From NCBI GenBank assembly GCA_002298885.1, contig DBMK01000044.1, positions 1-20,295 of the forward strand: a stretch of DNA of 20,295 bases, given 5' to 3'. The position numbers and the translations under genes are program-made. This stretch comes from Anaerolineaceae bacterium UBA700 (lineage in GTDB: Bacteria; Chloroflexota; Anaerolineae; Anaerolineales; Anaerolineaceae). Positions 7,135 through 14,994 of the stretch are shown here, piece by piece; positions within the stretch are counted from its first letter, which is position 1; the number at the start of each line of letters is the position of its first letter. A model generated the notes under the pieces. It was not told the origin of the DNA. It saw only the letters and a program-made list of their open reading frames with translations, and did no database searches.

Positions 7135-7180
7135 AATTTATCAGAAGGGGCGGTTTGCAAGCCGCCCCTTCTGATAAATT
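7135..7180. terminator. Bidirectional terminator between upp and moaA
   Basis: Arms 7135-7153 and 7162-7180 are perfect 19-bp reverse complements with an 8-nt loop. The stem core is AGAAGGGGCGG / CCGCCCCTTCT, flanked by AATTTATC and GATAAATT. It starts 10 bp after the upp stop. Its right arm shares two bases with the moaA stop codon (TAA, 7179-7181), so it serves both convergent genes. Confidence 0.92.
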
Positions 7181-8165
7181 AACCACCGATCTGGGTCATG
7201 CAGCGCCCTTCGGGGCGGGTGTGAGCCAGGTCGTGGCCTTTAGGCTTGTTGTTGGCGGCCTGCTGGAGCAGGGGGAGGATCGGCTGGCCGTGGCGGATGG
7301 CGTCCAGGACGTACACTTCGCCGTCGTTCATCAGGCAGGGTCGCAGGTAGCCATCGGCGGTTAGCCGCAAGCGGTTGCAGCCATCGCAGAATTGATCGCC
7401 CAGGGCCGAAATAATCCCAATTTTTCCTGGGGCGCCGGCGACTTTGAACTCCTGGGCTGGCCCGCTGCCAGAGGAAGAACGCTTTACGGGCCCAGCGCCC
7501 AATGGCGCCAGGCGTTCTAGAATTTCCTGTATGGACAAATAACATTCATCCGGCGCCGGAAAACCGTCTCCCCAGGGGCGTTGGTTCTTAATTGGCATCA
7601 GCTCGATGAAGCGGACGTGCCAGGGATGGTCAAGGCTGAGCCGGGCCAGGGCCAGGATTTCGTCGTCGTTGATGCCCTTCATGGCCACGGCATTGATCTT
7701 GAGCGGAGACAGCCCGGCGGCGTCCGCAGCCAGCAGCCCCTCCCAGACCTTTTCGAAGGATCCGCCGCGGGTAATGCGGGCAAATTTCTCGGGCTGCAGG
7801 GTATCCAGCGAGACATTGACCCGCTTGAGTCCGGCTTCGGCCAACGGCAGAGCCAGCCGGTCCAGTAGCAGGCCGTTCGTGGTCAGGCTGATATCCTGGA
7901 TGCCGGGCACCGAAGCCAGCATTCGCACGAATTGGACCAGGTCCTTGCGTACGAGCGGCTCACCCCCCGTCAGGCGGATCTCGGTGACCCCCTCTAACGC
8001 TGCGGCTTTCACCACTTCGAGAATCTCTTCGAAGCGCATGATCGATTCGTGCGGCTGCCAGGCGATGCCTTCTGGCGGCATGCAGTATACGCAGCGCAGG
8101 TTGCAGCGGTCTGTGACGGAGATACGCAGGTATGTTATTTTTCGGCCGAAGGGATCGATCAGCAT
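7179..8165 (-). CDS. moaA: GTP 3',8-cyclase (molybdenum cofactor biosynthesis protein A)
   Basis: A 328-residue radical-SAM enzyme that, with MoaC, converts GTP to cyclic pyranopterin monophosphate, the first step of molybdenum cofactor synthesis. The SAM-cluster motif CNLRCVYC (C21, C25, C28) and GGEP (67-70) are present. The second 4Fe-4S site has C260, C263 (CDGC) and C277. RLRLTADGYLRPCL is typical. The protein ends in the functionally important double glycine (QIGG). It is complete and of normal length. No other Moco genes are in the window. It lies 87 bp downstream of the membrane HExxH gene on the same strand and ends in the shared terminator with upp. Confidence 0.96.
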   Translation of the reverse strand: MLIDPFGRKITYLRISVTDRCNLRCVYCMPPEGIAWQPHESIMRFEEILEVVKAAALEGVTEIRLTGGEPLVRKDLVQFVRMLASVPGIQDISLTTNGLLLDRLALPLAEAGLKRVNVSLDTLQPEKFARITRGGSFEKVWEGLLAADAAGLSPLKINAVAMKGINDDEILALARLSLDHPWHVRFIELMPIKNQRPWGDGFPAPDECYLSIQEILERLAPLGAGPVKRSSSGSGPAQEFKVAGAPGKIGIISALGDQFCDGCNRLRLTADGYLRPCLMNDGEVYVLDAIRHGQPILPLLQQAANNKPKGHDLAHTRPEGRCMTQIGG

Positions 8166-8252
8166 CTAGTTTTTCCTATAAGGAGCGCCGGTAATTTGAG
8201 CCTCGAGATGAAATGCAGGCTAATTTTAACTCACTTCACTCATGATTTTGAA

Positions 8253-9002
8253 TCAACGCACAAACCGGTTAGTAGCTATGCGCAAAATGGCGACCGGCAG
8301 CCCGAGCGCCAAATGGATCGCCAGGCTGATCCCGAACACGGTAGCAATGACGTGCACCACCACCTCAAACCCGGGGGCCAGGTTCTTCGCCATCCACGCG
8401 CCCGCCCCGGCAACCAATGCCAGCCCGGCCAGGAAAATGACCACCACAACCACCGGCAGCCAGGCGCGCCGGTCGGAAGGCGAGGGCAGCATCATGCTGC
8501 TGATCGTAAAGGTCAGGTACAGCCACAGCCAAAAATCCGGGCGGTTCGGCAGGGCGGCCAGGGCAGACCAAAAAAGGTCCCAATTGCCGCCAGCCGCCAG
8601 GTCGAACAACGGCCCGATGCCGAGCTGGTTGATCCCCAGCGCAGCTACCACCGTCCCACCCACCACCAGTGGAGCTGCTCCGATCAGCGTATCCCGCAGG
8701 GGATCAGTTGGAGCCGTTTCAACATAGCCCAGGCGCAGGCGGGCGTTAACCGTAACCTGGGGGATCAATGAGAACCGGTGCGTACGCACTCCCAAGAGCT
8801 TAGCCACCACGAAATGGCTTGTTTCGTGTAGCAGGACCCCCGGCAGGAACAACAATGCAAACAAGGTCAGCGCCAGGTTGAGCCGGTGCGTGATGGTGTA
8901 GAAAAGCAATTGGATTTCCTGGTGCAGCCAGCGCTGTACCACCAGGAATAGAATCAGTGCAGCCAGCAGCCAGACCAGGCTGGACGCCAGCGAAGAGGTC
9001 AC
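8253..9002 (-). CDS. Multipass membrane protein with HExxH motif, M50-like putative protease
   Basis: A 249-residue protein with about six hydrophobic segments. HETSH (59-63) lies within a transmembrane-like stretch (FLPGVLLHETSHFVVAKLLGV), the arrangement of the zinc-binding HExxH in intramembrane metalloproteases of the S2P/M50 type. A second segment, SMMLPSPSDRRAW (169-181), sits where M50 enzymes carry N-x2-P-x4-DG. It keeps Pro and Asp but lacks the usual Asn and Gly. Activity is therefore uncertain, and a zincin-like fold without proven function is the safer call. The GTG start overlaps the tpiA stop by 4 nt (GTGA), implying translational coupling. No substrate gene is adjacent. Confidence 0.75.
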   Translation of the reverse strand: MTSSLASSLVWLLAALILFLVVQRWLHQEIQLLFYTITHRLNLALTLFALLFLPGVLLHETSHFVVAKLLGVRTHRFSLIPQVTVNARLRLGYVETAPTDPLRDTLIGAAPLVVGGTVVAALGINQLGIGPLFDLAAGGNWDLFWSALAALPNRPDFWLWLYLTFTISSMMLPSPSDRRAWLPVVVVVIFLAGLALVAGAGAWMAKNLAPGFEVVVHVIATVFGISLAIHLALGLPVAILRIATNRFVR

Positions 9003-9757
9003 TTGGCGGCGGCTTCGACGATCTTGACGAACTCGGCCGGCTTCAAGCTGGCCCCGCCCACCAGCGCCCCATCGATTTCAGGCTGACCGAAGAATTCGGC
9101 CGCGTTGGCGGCGGTTACCGAGCCACCGTACAGGACGCGCGTGGCCTGGGCAATTTCCTTGCCAAATAATGCGATTAACGCCGGACGAATGACATCTGCA
9201 ACGACTGCGTTGGCCTGCACGCCGCTGGACGCCCGCCCGGTGCCGATGGCCCAAACCGGTTCGTAGGCGATCACGATGGCTCCGGCCTGCTCGGTCGGAA
9301 TATCCTTCAACCCATCCATGGTCTGGCGGATGAGCACTTCGGATGTTTTTCCCGCCTCGTTCTCGGCCAGCGTCTCCCCGATGCACACGATCGGCACCAG
9401 GCCGTTCGCCAGGGCCGCCTTGACCTTTTTGTTGACGCTGGCATCTGTCTCGGCAAAATAGGTGCGCCGCTCAGAATGGCCGATGATGACGTACTGGCAG
9501 AACTCCTTGACCATCGCTGGCGACAGCTCGCCGGTGAACGCCCCGGAGGCTTCCCAGTGCAGGTTCTGCGCGCCCAGGCCGATCTCGGTGCCGGTGAGCA
9601 TGGCTTTGAGCGCCATGAGCGAGGTTGCTGGCGGGCACAGCACCCGTTCGACGGACGGTACGGCCTGAAGGCCGGGCAGCAGTTCCGCCACCAGCAGGCG
9701 GGCCTGCTCGGCGGTTTTATTCATCTTCCAGTTTCCAGCCACAAATGGTTTACGCAT
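8999..9757 (-). CDS. tpiA: Triosephosphate isomerase
   Basis: TpiA interconverts dihydroxyacetone phosphate and glyceraldehyde 3-phosphate in glycolysis and gluconeogenesis. The 252-residue protein has the substrate-binding AGNWKMN (N9, K11), catalytic His in IIGHSERR (H94), catalytic Glu and flexible loop in AYEPVWAIGTG (E166), and phosphate-binding YGGSV and VGGASL near the C-terminus. The start at 9757 gives MRKPFVAGNWKMN, exactly the family N-terminus, with AAGGA about 10 nt upstream. Longer in-frame starts would run into the kinase gene. The gene follows the kinase by 14 bp and overlaps the next gene by 4 nt, so all three are probably co-transcribed. Confidence 0.97.
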   Translation of the reverse strand: MRKPFVAGNWKMNKTAEQARLLVAELLPGLQAVPSVERVLCPPATSLMALKAMLTGTEIGLGAQNLHWEASGAFTGELSPAMVKEFCQYVIIGHSERRTYFAETDASVNKKVKAALANGLVPIVCIGETLAENEAGKTSEVLIRQTMDGLKDIPTEQAGAIVIAYEPVWAIGTGRASSGVQANAVVADVIRPALIALFGKEIAQATRVLYGGSVTAANAAEFFGQPEIDGALVGGASLKPAEFVKIVEAAAK

Positions 9758-9771
9758 TTTGCACAATTCCT

Positions 9772-11682
9772 TTACTTCGGTTTGATAGATTGATCCAGAC
9801 TTGACGCCAGGTCGTGCACCCAACCCGGCAGCGTGTTATCGGTAACTAGCGAGGATAATAAAGAAGATGCCTGGGTAGAATTGCCCTGTTTTAATGCTAA
9901 TTCGGCCTGCAGCAACCGCGCCTCGGGGAAGCGTTGGGATTGGACCCGGTTGTTGAGCACCTTATTCAGGTCGCCGGCTGCACTTTGAATGTCGCCAAAA
10001 TAGATTTCGTAGCGCAGATACGCAACCTCAAACAAGGGTTTCGCCGAGTTGCGCTGCATGAAATCGGCTGAAAGCGGGTCGGCGGCGGCGCGGTACAGGA
10101 TCTCGTGGACCAGCTCGACCTGGGCGGTGATCGATTCAAGCAGTTTTGGACGGTCTGTCGAGTACACGAAGGCGGCCGCCAGGAGCCAGCTCTTCTGGCC
10201 TTCGAGATAATTTAATGCTTTATTGAAGTTGGTCGTGTCGCCGGCAATGTCCAGGTGGGCCTTTTCGATCTGCCGCTGGGCAGCCGCCAAATCGCCGTTC
10301 TTCCAGGCGGCAACTGCCGCGTCGAGGTCCTGGCGGATCGCTTCAGACGGGAGATCGACCGTTGGTGCAGCAGTGGGGATCGAGGTCGCCGCAGGCTGTT
10401 GGCCCTTGAAGAGCACACCGCGCAGGATGATGCCTGAAACGAATAATACCACCGCTCCAAGAATAACCGCAATCACGACCAAAAGAGTGGACGGACGGCC
10501 TGGTTTCTTGACCGCTTGTGGAATGGGCTGAGAAGCCGGCCTGGAAGGCGGCCAGGTCAGCGGCGCTGTGACGGCGCCTGTGCCACTCACCGGTGGCGCT
10601 CCGCCGGCAGGATTTCCCTGGCCTGAGGAGTCCGCTCTATTTGCCGTATTTGCTGCGCTCGCTGCGTTCGCCACAACCGGGGGCAGGCTTTCCAAATCTA
10701 TTGGCGGTGCGGATTTCGACGTACCTTCAGGCGCAGCAGGCGCCTGGACGGCTGGACGCCCAAGAGGCTCATCCTCAACCGCATCCGGGGGAACGAAGAC
10801 GAGCTGCTCATCTTCCGAGGATTGGACGATGACGCTGCCCTCTGGAATGACCGGCTGCCCGGTGAATGCGGCGCGGAAAGCGCGCACGAACGATGCCACG
10901 TTCTTGAACCGGTCGTCGCGGTTCTTGGCCAGCACCTTTAGCAGCACCGCCTGCATGTCCTCGGAAACCTCCGGGGCCAGCGTCCTGGGATCGGGCGGCG
11001 GCTTGTAAATGTGGTCGTGAACCGTGCCGAGGGGCGTGTCGGCATTGAACGGAACGCGCCCGGCGATCATTTCGTAGGTCATCACGCCGAAGGAATATTC
11101 GTCTGTGCGCGCGTCCAGGTCGGGCTTGGCCATGGCTTGTTCGGGTGATATATAGAGCGGTGTGCCCTCCAGCCGTTCGGCGGTCAGGCTGGCATCGTCG
11201 CGGTCGATCATCTTGGCCAGGCCAAAATCGGCCAGGTAAATCTGCCCATTGTTGGTCAGCAGCACGTTCGAAGGCTTGACGTCGCGGTGCAGAACGTTCA
11301 TGTGGTGAGCGTAGGTGAGCGCCGCGCCCACCGCCTCGACAATCGGCAGGATATCCTCGTGCTTGACGGCGCCGCGCAGCAGGCGCGCTTTGAGCGTTTC
11401 GCCCTCGATGAATTTCATCACCAGGTAAGGCTGGCCTTCATATTCGGCAAAATCATAGACCGGGACAATGTTCGGATGGTCCAGCCTGGCGACGACGCGC
11501 GCCTCACGGCGGAAACGGGCGATGAAATTGGGATCGCCGTTCAAAGCCAGGTGCAGCACCTTGATGGCAACGTAGCGGTCCAGGGCCGCGTGGTAGGCCT
11601 TGAAGACGCTGGCCATGCCCCCCTGGCCAAACGGCTCGATAATTTTGTATGATCCGATGGTCTCCCCTGCTACAAAAGGCAT
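9772..11682 (-). CDS. Transmembrane Ser/Thr protein kinase with extracytoplasmic helical domain
   Basis: This 636-residue receptor-like kinase is of the PknB/Pkn2 (Hanks) type. The N-terminal kinase domain (about 10-270) has the Gly loop GQGGMASVF (19-27), K41, catalytic HRDVKPSN (132-139), DFG (152-154) and GTPLYISPEQ (173-182), so it looks active. A Pro/Ala/Ser-rich linker (about 300-395) leads to one transmembrane helix (about 399-421). The C-terminal roughly 210 residues are helical, with TPR-like spacing (WKNGDLAAAQRQIEKA; ARLLQAELALKQGN) and no PASTA repeats. This is presumably a sensor outside the membrane. The start at 11682 follows GGGGAG at good spacing; a GTG at 11709 would add 9 residues. 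It leads an apparent operon with tpiA. Its ligand and targets are unknown. Confidence 0.93.
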   Translation of the reverse strand: MPFVAGETIGSYKIIEPFGQGGMASVFKAYHAALDRYVAIKVLHLALNGDPNFIARFRREARVVARLDHPNIVPVYDFAEYEGQPYLVMKFIEGETLKARLLRGAVKHEDILPIVEAVGAALTYAHHMNVLHRDVKPSNVLLTNNGQIYLADFGLAKMIDRDDASLTAERLEGTPLYISPEQAMAKPDLDARTDEYSFGVMTYEMIAGRVPFNADTPLGTVHDHIYKPPPDPRTLAPEVSEDMQAVLLKVLAKNRDDRFKNVASFVRAFRAAFTGQPVIPEGSVIVQSSEDEQLVFVPPDAVEDEPLGRPAVQAPAAPEGTSKSAPPIDLESLPPVVANAASAANTANRADSSGQGNPAGGAPPVSGTGAVTAPLTWPPSRPASQPIPQAVKKPGRPSTLLVVIAVILGAVVLFVSGIILRGVLFKGQQPAATSIPTAAPTVDLPSEAIRQDLDAAVAAWKNGDLAAAQRQIEKAHLDIAGDTTNFNKALNYLEGQKSWLLAAAFVYSTDRPKLLESITAQVELVHEILYRAAADPLSADFMQRNSAKPLFEVAYLRYEIYFGDIQSAAGDLNKVLNNRVQSQRFPEARLLQAELALKQGNSTQASSLLSSLVTDNTLPGWVHDLASSLDQSIKPK

Positions 11683-11758
11683 CAGCGCTCCCCACCAGGC
11701 ACAACCCACGCTCCCGGTAATATGCTCGGGTAATTCATTCTCATCTCATCAATAAAAG

Positions 11759-11764
11759 ATTATA
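11759..11764 (-). promoter_or_regulatory. Possible -10 of the kinase operon promoter
   Basis: The minus strand reads TATAAT at 11764-11759, about 77 nt upstream of the kinase ATG. No good -35 is seen at 16-18 nt spacing, so this is tentative. The 11683-11828 interval holds nothing else that I recognise. Confidence 0.4.
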
Positions 11765-11828
11765 CCCGCATATGCCGGTTTAGAACCCACCGGGGAAGCA
11801 TAATTAACAAAAATATTAAGCGGCGTGA

Positions 11829-11857
11829 TTGACCCAAACCGGTTTAGCGGTTATTAT
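11829..11857 (+). promoter_or_regulatory. rnpB promoter
   Basis: TTGACC (11829-11834) and TATTAT (11852-11857) are separated by exactly 17 nt. The first base of the P1 helix of RNase P RNA (11863) lies 6 nt after the -10, so the predicted transcription start coincides with the mature 5' end. The spacer holds the palindrome AAACCGGTTT (11836-11845). Confidence 0.85.
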
Positions 11858-11862
11858 AGAGG

Positions 11863-12251
11863 TGCCTCAGGCAGGTTGGAGGATCGCGTCTCGGACGAAT
11901 GTCCGGGTCGAGGAAAGTCCGCACTCCGCAGAGCACGGTGCCGGGTAACGCCCGGGAGGGAGTAATCTTTCGGATAGGGCCACAGAAAACAACTGCCCCC
12001 GCAAGGGAGCAAGGGTGAAAAGGCGGTGTAAGAGACCACCGGCGCTGGCAGTAATGCCGCGGCCAGGTAACCCCCACCGGGAGCAAGGCCAAGCAGGGAC
12101 AATATCCCCTCTGGGGATGAGGAGCGGCTCGCCCCTTCTGAGTCCCGGGTAGGCTGCTGGAGCTGCCGGGTAACCGGCAGTCGAGAGAGATGATCCTCCA
12201 GGCAGGCTTTGCCTGTTGGACAGAATGCGGCTTATAGACCAGCCTGAGGCA
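11863..12251 (+). ncRNA. rnpB: RNase P RNA
   Basis: This is the catalytic RNA of RNase P, which cuts the 5' leader from tRNA precursors. The terminal helix P1 is formed by TGCCTCAGGC (11863-11872) and its exact complement at 12242-12251, which sets the ends (about 389 nt). Conserved regions in order are GAGGAAAGTCCGCACTCC (11910-11927), AGGGTGAAAAGGCGGTG followed by TAAGAGACCACC (near 12010-12040), GGAGCAAGGCCAAGC, GAGATGATCC, and ACAGAATGCGGCTTATAGACC's core (12220-12240). A local hairpin CGGAC-GAAT-GTCCG (11892-11905) fits P3, and CTGCCGG-GTAA-CCGGCAG is another stable stem. Length and motifs suit the ancestral type A-like class, but I did not fold the whole RNA. Confidence 0.95.
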
Positions 12252-12267
12252 GCTTGATTCCCATTTT

Positions 12268-12328
12268 GGGAGAATTTAAAAGGGATGTTGCGGTGTAAAA
12301 CGCTGCAACATCCCTTTTGAATTCTCCC
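12268..12328. terminator. Strong hairpin downstream of rnpB
   Basis: Arms 12268-12291 and 12305-12328 are complementary over 24 nt with a single T/G wobble. The stem extends with GGTG against CGCT, leaving about a 5-nt loop. It begins 16 nt after the rnpB 3' end. The classical T run does not follow directly: the next T run (TTTTT, 12341-12345) starts 12 nt later. It probably terminates rnpB transcription or shields its 3' end, but is not a textbook intrinsic terminator. Confidence 0.65.
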
Positions 12329-12330
12329 TG

Positions 12331-12478
12331 GAGTTTGGCCTTTTTAAAATTCCGGCATTGACCTCACCCCCAACCCCCTCCGCCACAGGCGTGCTCCGCG
12401 ATCCACGGGGTGGAGAAGGGGCTTTTTCTGAGGCCTTTTCGAAAAAGGCCAAACTCAAGGGCCGGGGGGTAGGTCAAT
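12331..12478. repeat. Compound, interleaved inverted repeats between rnpB and the glycosyltransferase operon
   Basis: Pair A is GAGTTTGGCCTTTTT (12331-12345) with its exact complement at 12442-12456. Pair B is ATTGACCTCACCCCC (12357-12371) with GGGGGGTAGGTCAAT (12464-12478), matching at 13 of 15. The two pairs cross rather than nest. An inner C-rich/G-rich hairpin (12369-12421) and GGCCTTTTCGAAAAAGGCC (12432-12450) are also present. The right end overlaps the stop codon (TGA, 12476-12474) of the first glycosyltransferase gene. Such CTCACCCCC-type sequences recur in many environmental genomes. No real gene is inside. Confidence 0.7.
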
Positions 12479-14945
12479 TTATTACTTTTTCTCTCTCGTG
12501 AATCATATCTCTAATAAACTCTGCCAGCAGATCCAGGCTGTCGGATAATTCTGCGTTGCCGAGGGCGCGCTCCGCTTGAGAATTTTCCTTGATCAAGCAG
12601 ATTAACCGTTCGTCGACATTTTTCTCATGCTGCAAAAGCGCCAGCGGGATGTCATCAGAATTCAGGATCTCTTCGAGGATCTCCTGCGGGCTGCCTGGGC
12701 CAGATTTATCTTTATCGATCAATCCAGTGTAGATTTTTAGCATTTCCGCAGCTTCTTCCGGCATCTCCCGGACGGCAGGTATTTTATCTCTTAGCTCGTC
12801 CAATAATTCAGGCTTGTCGACGATGGCTTTCATCTTTCCAGCCAGTGCTTGCCAATCGCCGGGCTCAAACAACAGGCCGCCATATCCATCTTTAATGATT
12901 TCCGGAATCCCACCGGCAGCGGATGCAATCACCGGGATTTTATGGATCAGCGCTTCGCGGACCACGAATGAATAGGATTCTTGCAGCGATGGGACAATGA
13001 CAGCGTCAACTTTAGCAAAGATCTCGGCGAGGTTTTCCTGTTTATAGGGTCCCTTATACTCAATCCCGCGCATCAGATTGATTTGTTCGAGCAGGTTTAC
13101 GCCATATTCTCCCAAGGGATTCCCGTAAAACCATAGCTTTGCCTTTTCAGCCAGGTCGAGCCAGTTGTAGGCCCGGATTGGCAAATCGGTCCCTTTAAGA
13201 GGCGCCAGGTTTCCTAATACAGCAAATGTAATTTTGTCTGATTTTGTGGCCGGCAGCCTATGTTTCGCAGAATTCAAGCCTAGGCTCCAAATCTTTATCC
13301 CTTTGTCGATAAAACCATAACTGTGAAACTTGTCGGCCACATATCGAGAAGGAGCCATTACCAGATCAGCCGAATTGAGGACTAATTTCGCCTGGTTTTG
13401 CCGGTTGATAATGCTCTCCATGGTCGGAAGAGCCTCTTTTTCCTGTGGCTCAGCGCTTTTCAGACATTCAAGGCATTTTTGGGGGGAGGAAGGTCCCTGG
13501 CAAATTTCCATCCTGGAATTCAACAGAAATACTCGTGAACACAGGAAATAAAAATCGTGCAGCGTAATCACGACCGGTATTTGTAACCGCTTGGCAACCA
13601 ATACGACGGCAGGGTTCAGCCACATCAGGTGTTGGACGTGGATCAGATCGTAATCGCCCTGTTTAACCAGGTTTTCAAAAAGCTGGACAATTTTCGTATT
13701 TCTGTGTTGAGGACTTTTGGTCGATTCCATCGATGGGAGATACCGCCAGACGCGAATCCTATCGAAGGTTTGTTGTTCCAGGACATCGGTCCTGCCGATT
13801 TGGTTCGTTTGCGGGCAAAAGACCTCGACATTGTGGCCCAATTGCTGAATTGCTTTTGCCAAACGATATGTGTAGGCCTCCGTCCCTCCGGCTAATTGCG
13901 GAGGGAACCCGTGTACGACAAATAATATTTTATTTCCTTCTTTTGATACTGGTTTATTTTCCTTAAAGAGATCATGCGATTTGGGGATTATTTGGACAGG
14001 GACTTTTTCGGCAGGCTGGATGCCAGCTAGCTCTTCCCACCATTTGCCGTCATTCAGGCAGCGATGCGTTTTTGAAAGGTTCGGGAGATCGATCCTTTGC
14101 GACCAGACTGATTGCATGGATGGAACGTCGATCAATAACGGATCGTTGGGACTCCAGGCTGCCGGCAGATTCCATTTATTCTTGAATTTTTGTAGATTGA
14201 TCCTTGCATTTTCGAGGTGGTTTAACCTTTTATCGCTGTAGGTGCGCGAGCCAAAGTGATGAATAAAAACATCTCGGGCAATGGCTGCTCCCCAGCCCAT
14301 ACAGCCAGCTCGTAAACACAAGTCGTCGTCTTCATAATCCCCAACTTCAAACAAAGGGTCGAAACCGCCGATCTGATCGATGACGGCCTTGCGGGTTAGC
14401 AGGCAGTACCCTACCAGCTTCGCCACGGGGTGCAGTGCATTCTTAAATTGGTGGTGGATTCCGGTGCTGAACGAGCTGAGCTTTTGAAAATCCTCGCCAT
14501 AGGAGACCGGAATGCATTGAGGGCCGCTTATATAATTGGTTACCGGGCCGATCAGCCCCAGACCCGGATTGTTCCTGAGCCCATCGACCAGGTAAGTCAG
14601 CCATCCTGGGGTTAATATCACATCATTATTCAGGAAGAGGATGTATTCCCCGGCTGCGATGGACAAACCCTGGTTATTCCCGCCGCCAAAGCCTTTATTG
14701 CTGCTGTTCGAGATAACTCTAACATTTTCACGAGTCGATGCAAATTGATGTATGAATTCCTTTGTCCCATCGGTGGATCCGTTATCGACCAGGATTAATT
14801 CATACTTTTCCCAGGTGTTTTGTTCGAGGCTTTCCAAACACTTTTTCGTATAATCCAGCTGATTCCACAACAACATAATAATCGAAACGAGAGGCTGTGA
14901 AAATTGGATCGCCCGGGAGGGGTATTTTCCATTATGGCCTGTCAT
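12474..14945 (-). CDS. Bifunctional glycosyltransferase, GT2-GT4 fusion
   Basis: An 823-residue soluble protein with two glycosyltransferase modules. The N-terminal GT2 domain (about 17-260) has VSIIMLLWNQ, LVDNGSTDG (52-60), the metal-binding-type LNNDV (105-109) and YEDDDLCLRAGCMGW, resembling rhamnosyltransferase-like GT2 enzymes. After a linker comes a GT4 domain (about 338-745). It has the N-lobe ILFVVHGFPPQLAGGTEAY, HDFYFLC (463-469) and the E-x7-E catalytic motif in QESYSFVVREAL (E656, E664), followed by AGGIPEII. A helical tail of about 75 residues (750-823) has no assignment. The start has AGGA 8 nt upstream. It is the third gene of the operon. It probably adds two successive sugars to a surface glycan; donor and acceptor are unknown. 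Confidence 0.9.
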   Translation of the reverse strand: MTGHNGKYPSRAIQFSQPLVSIIMLLWNQLDYTKKCLESLEQNTWEKYELILVDNGSTDGTKEFIHQFASTRENVRVISNSSNKGFGGGNNQGLSIAAGEYILFLNNDVILTPGWLTYLVDGLRNNPGLGLIGPVTNYISGPQCIPVSYGEDFQKLSSFSTGIHHQFKNALHPVAKLVGYCLLTRKAVIDQIGGFDPLFEVGDYEDDDLCLRAGCMGWGAAIARDVFIHHFGSRTYSDKRLNHLENARINLQKFKNKWNLPAAWSPNDPLLIDVPSMQSVWSQRIDLPNLSKTHRCLNDGKWWEELAGIQPAEKVPVQIIPKSHDLFKENKPVSKEGNKILFVVHGFPPQLAGGTEAYTYRLAKAIQQLGHNVEVFCPQTNQIGRTDVLEQQTFDRIRVWRYLPSMESTKSPQHRNTKIVQLFENLVKQGDYDLIHVQHLMWLNPAVVLVAKRLQIPVVITLHDFYFLCSRVFLLNSRMEICQGPSSPQKCLECLKSAEPQEKEALPTMESIINRQNQAKLVLNSADLVMAPSRYVADKFHSYGFIDKGIKIWSLGLNSAKHRLPATKSDKITFAVLGNLAPLKGTDLPIRAYNWLDLAEKAKLWFYGNPLGEYGVNLLEQINLMRGIEYKGPYKQENLAEIFAKVDAVIVPSLQESYSFVVREALIHKIPVIASAAGGIPEIIKDGYGGLLFEPGDWQALAGKMKAIVDKPELLDELRDKIPAVREMPEEAAEMLKIYTGLIDKDKSGPGSPQEILEEILNSDDIPLALLQHEKNVDERLICLIKENSQAERALGNAELSDSLDLLAEFIRDMIHEREKVIN

Positions 14946-14994
14946 ATCTTTTTCCTCTCCGATTTTCCCTTATCTTGATTCCTATAAATCCCAA

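Noticed and set aside
6432..7160. 242-codon minus-strand open frame
   Set aside because: It lies opposite upp, whose motifs are unmistakable. The His/Gln/Gly-rich translation is typical of an antisense shadow in GC-rich DNA.
8049..8771. 240-codon plus-strand open frame
   Set aside because: It runs across the moaA start, the intergenic gap and the HExxH gene on the opposite strand. Its Gln/His/Pro-rich composition has no domain.
11844..12102. Two 82-codon minus-strand open frames
   Set aside because: They lie entirely over the rnpB promoter and RNase P RNA, whose structure and conserved regions explain the sequence.
12276..12458. 60-codon minus-strand open frame
   Set aside because: It is a translation of the hairpin and interleaved repeats. 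The Pro/Ser/Gly-rich product matches the usual false gene made by CTCACCCCC-type repeats.
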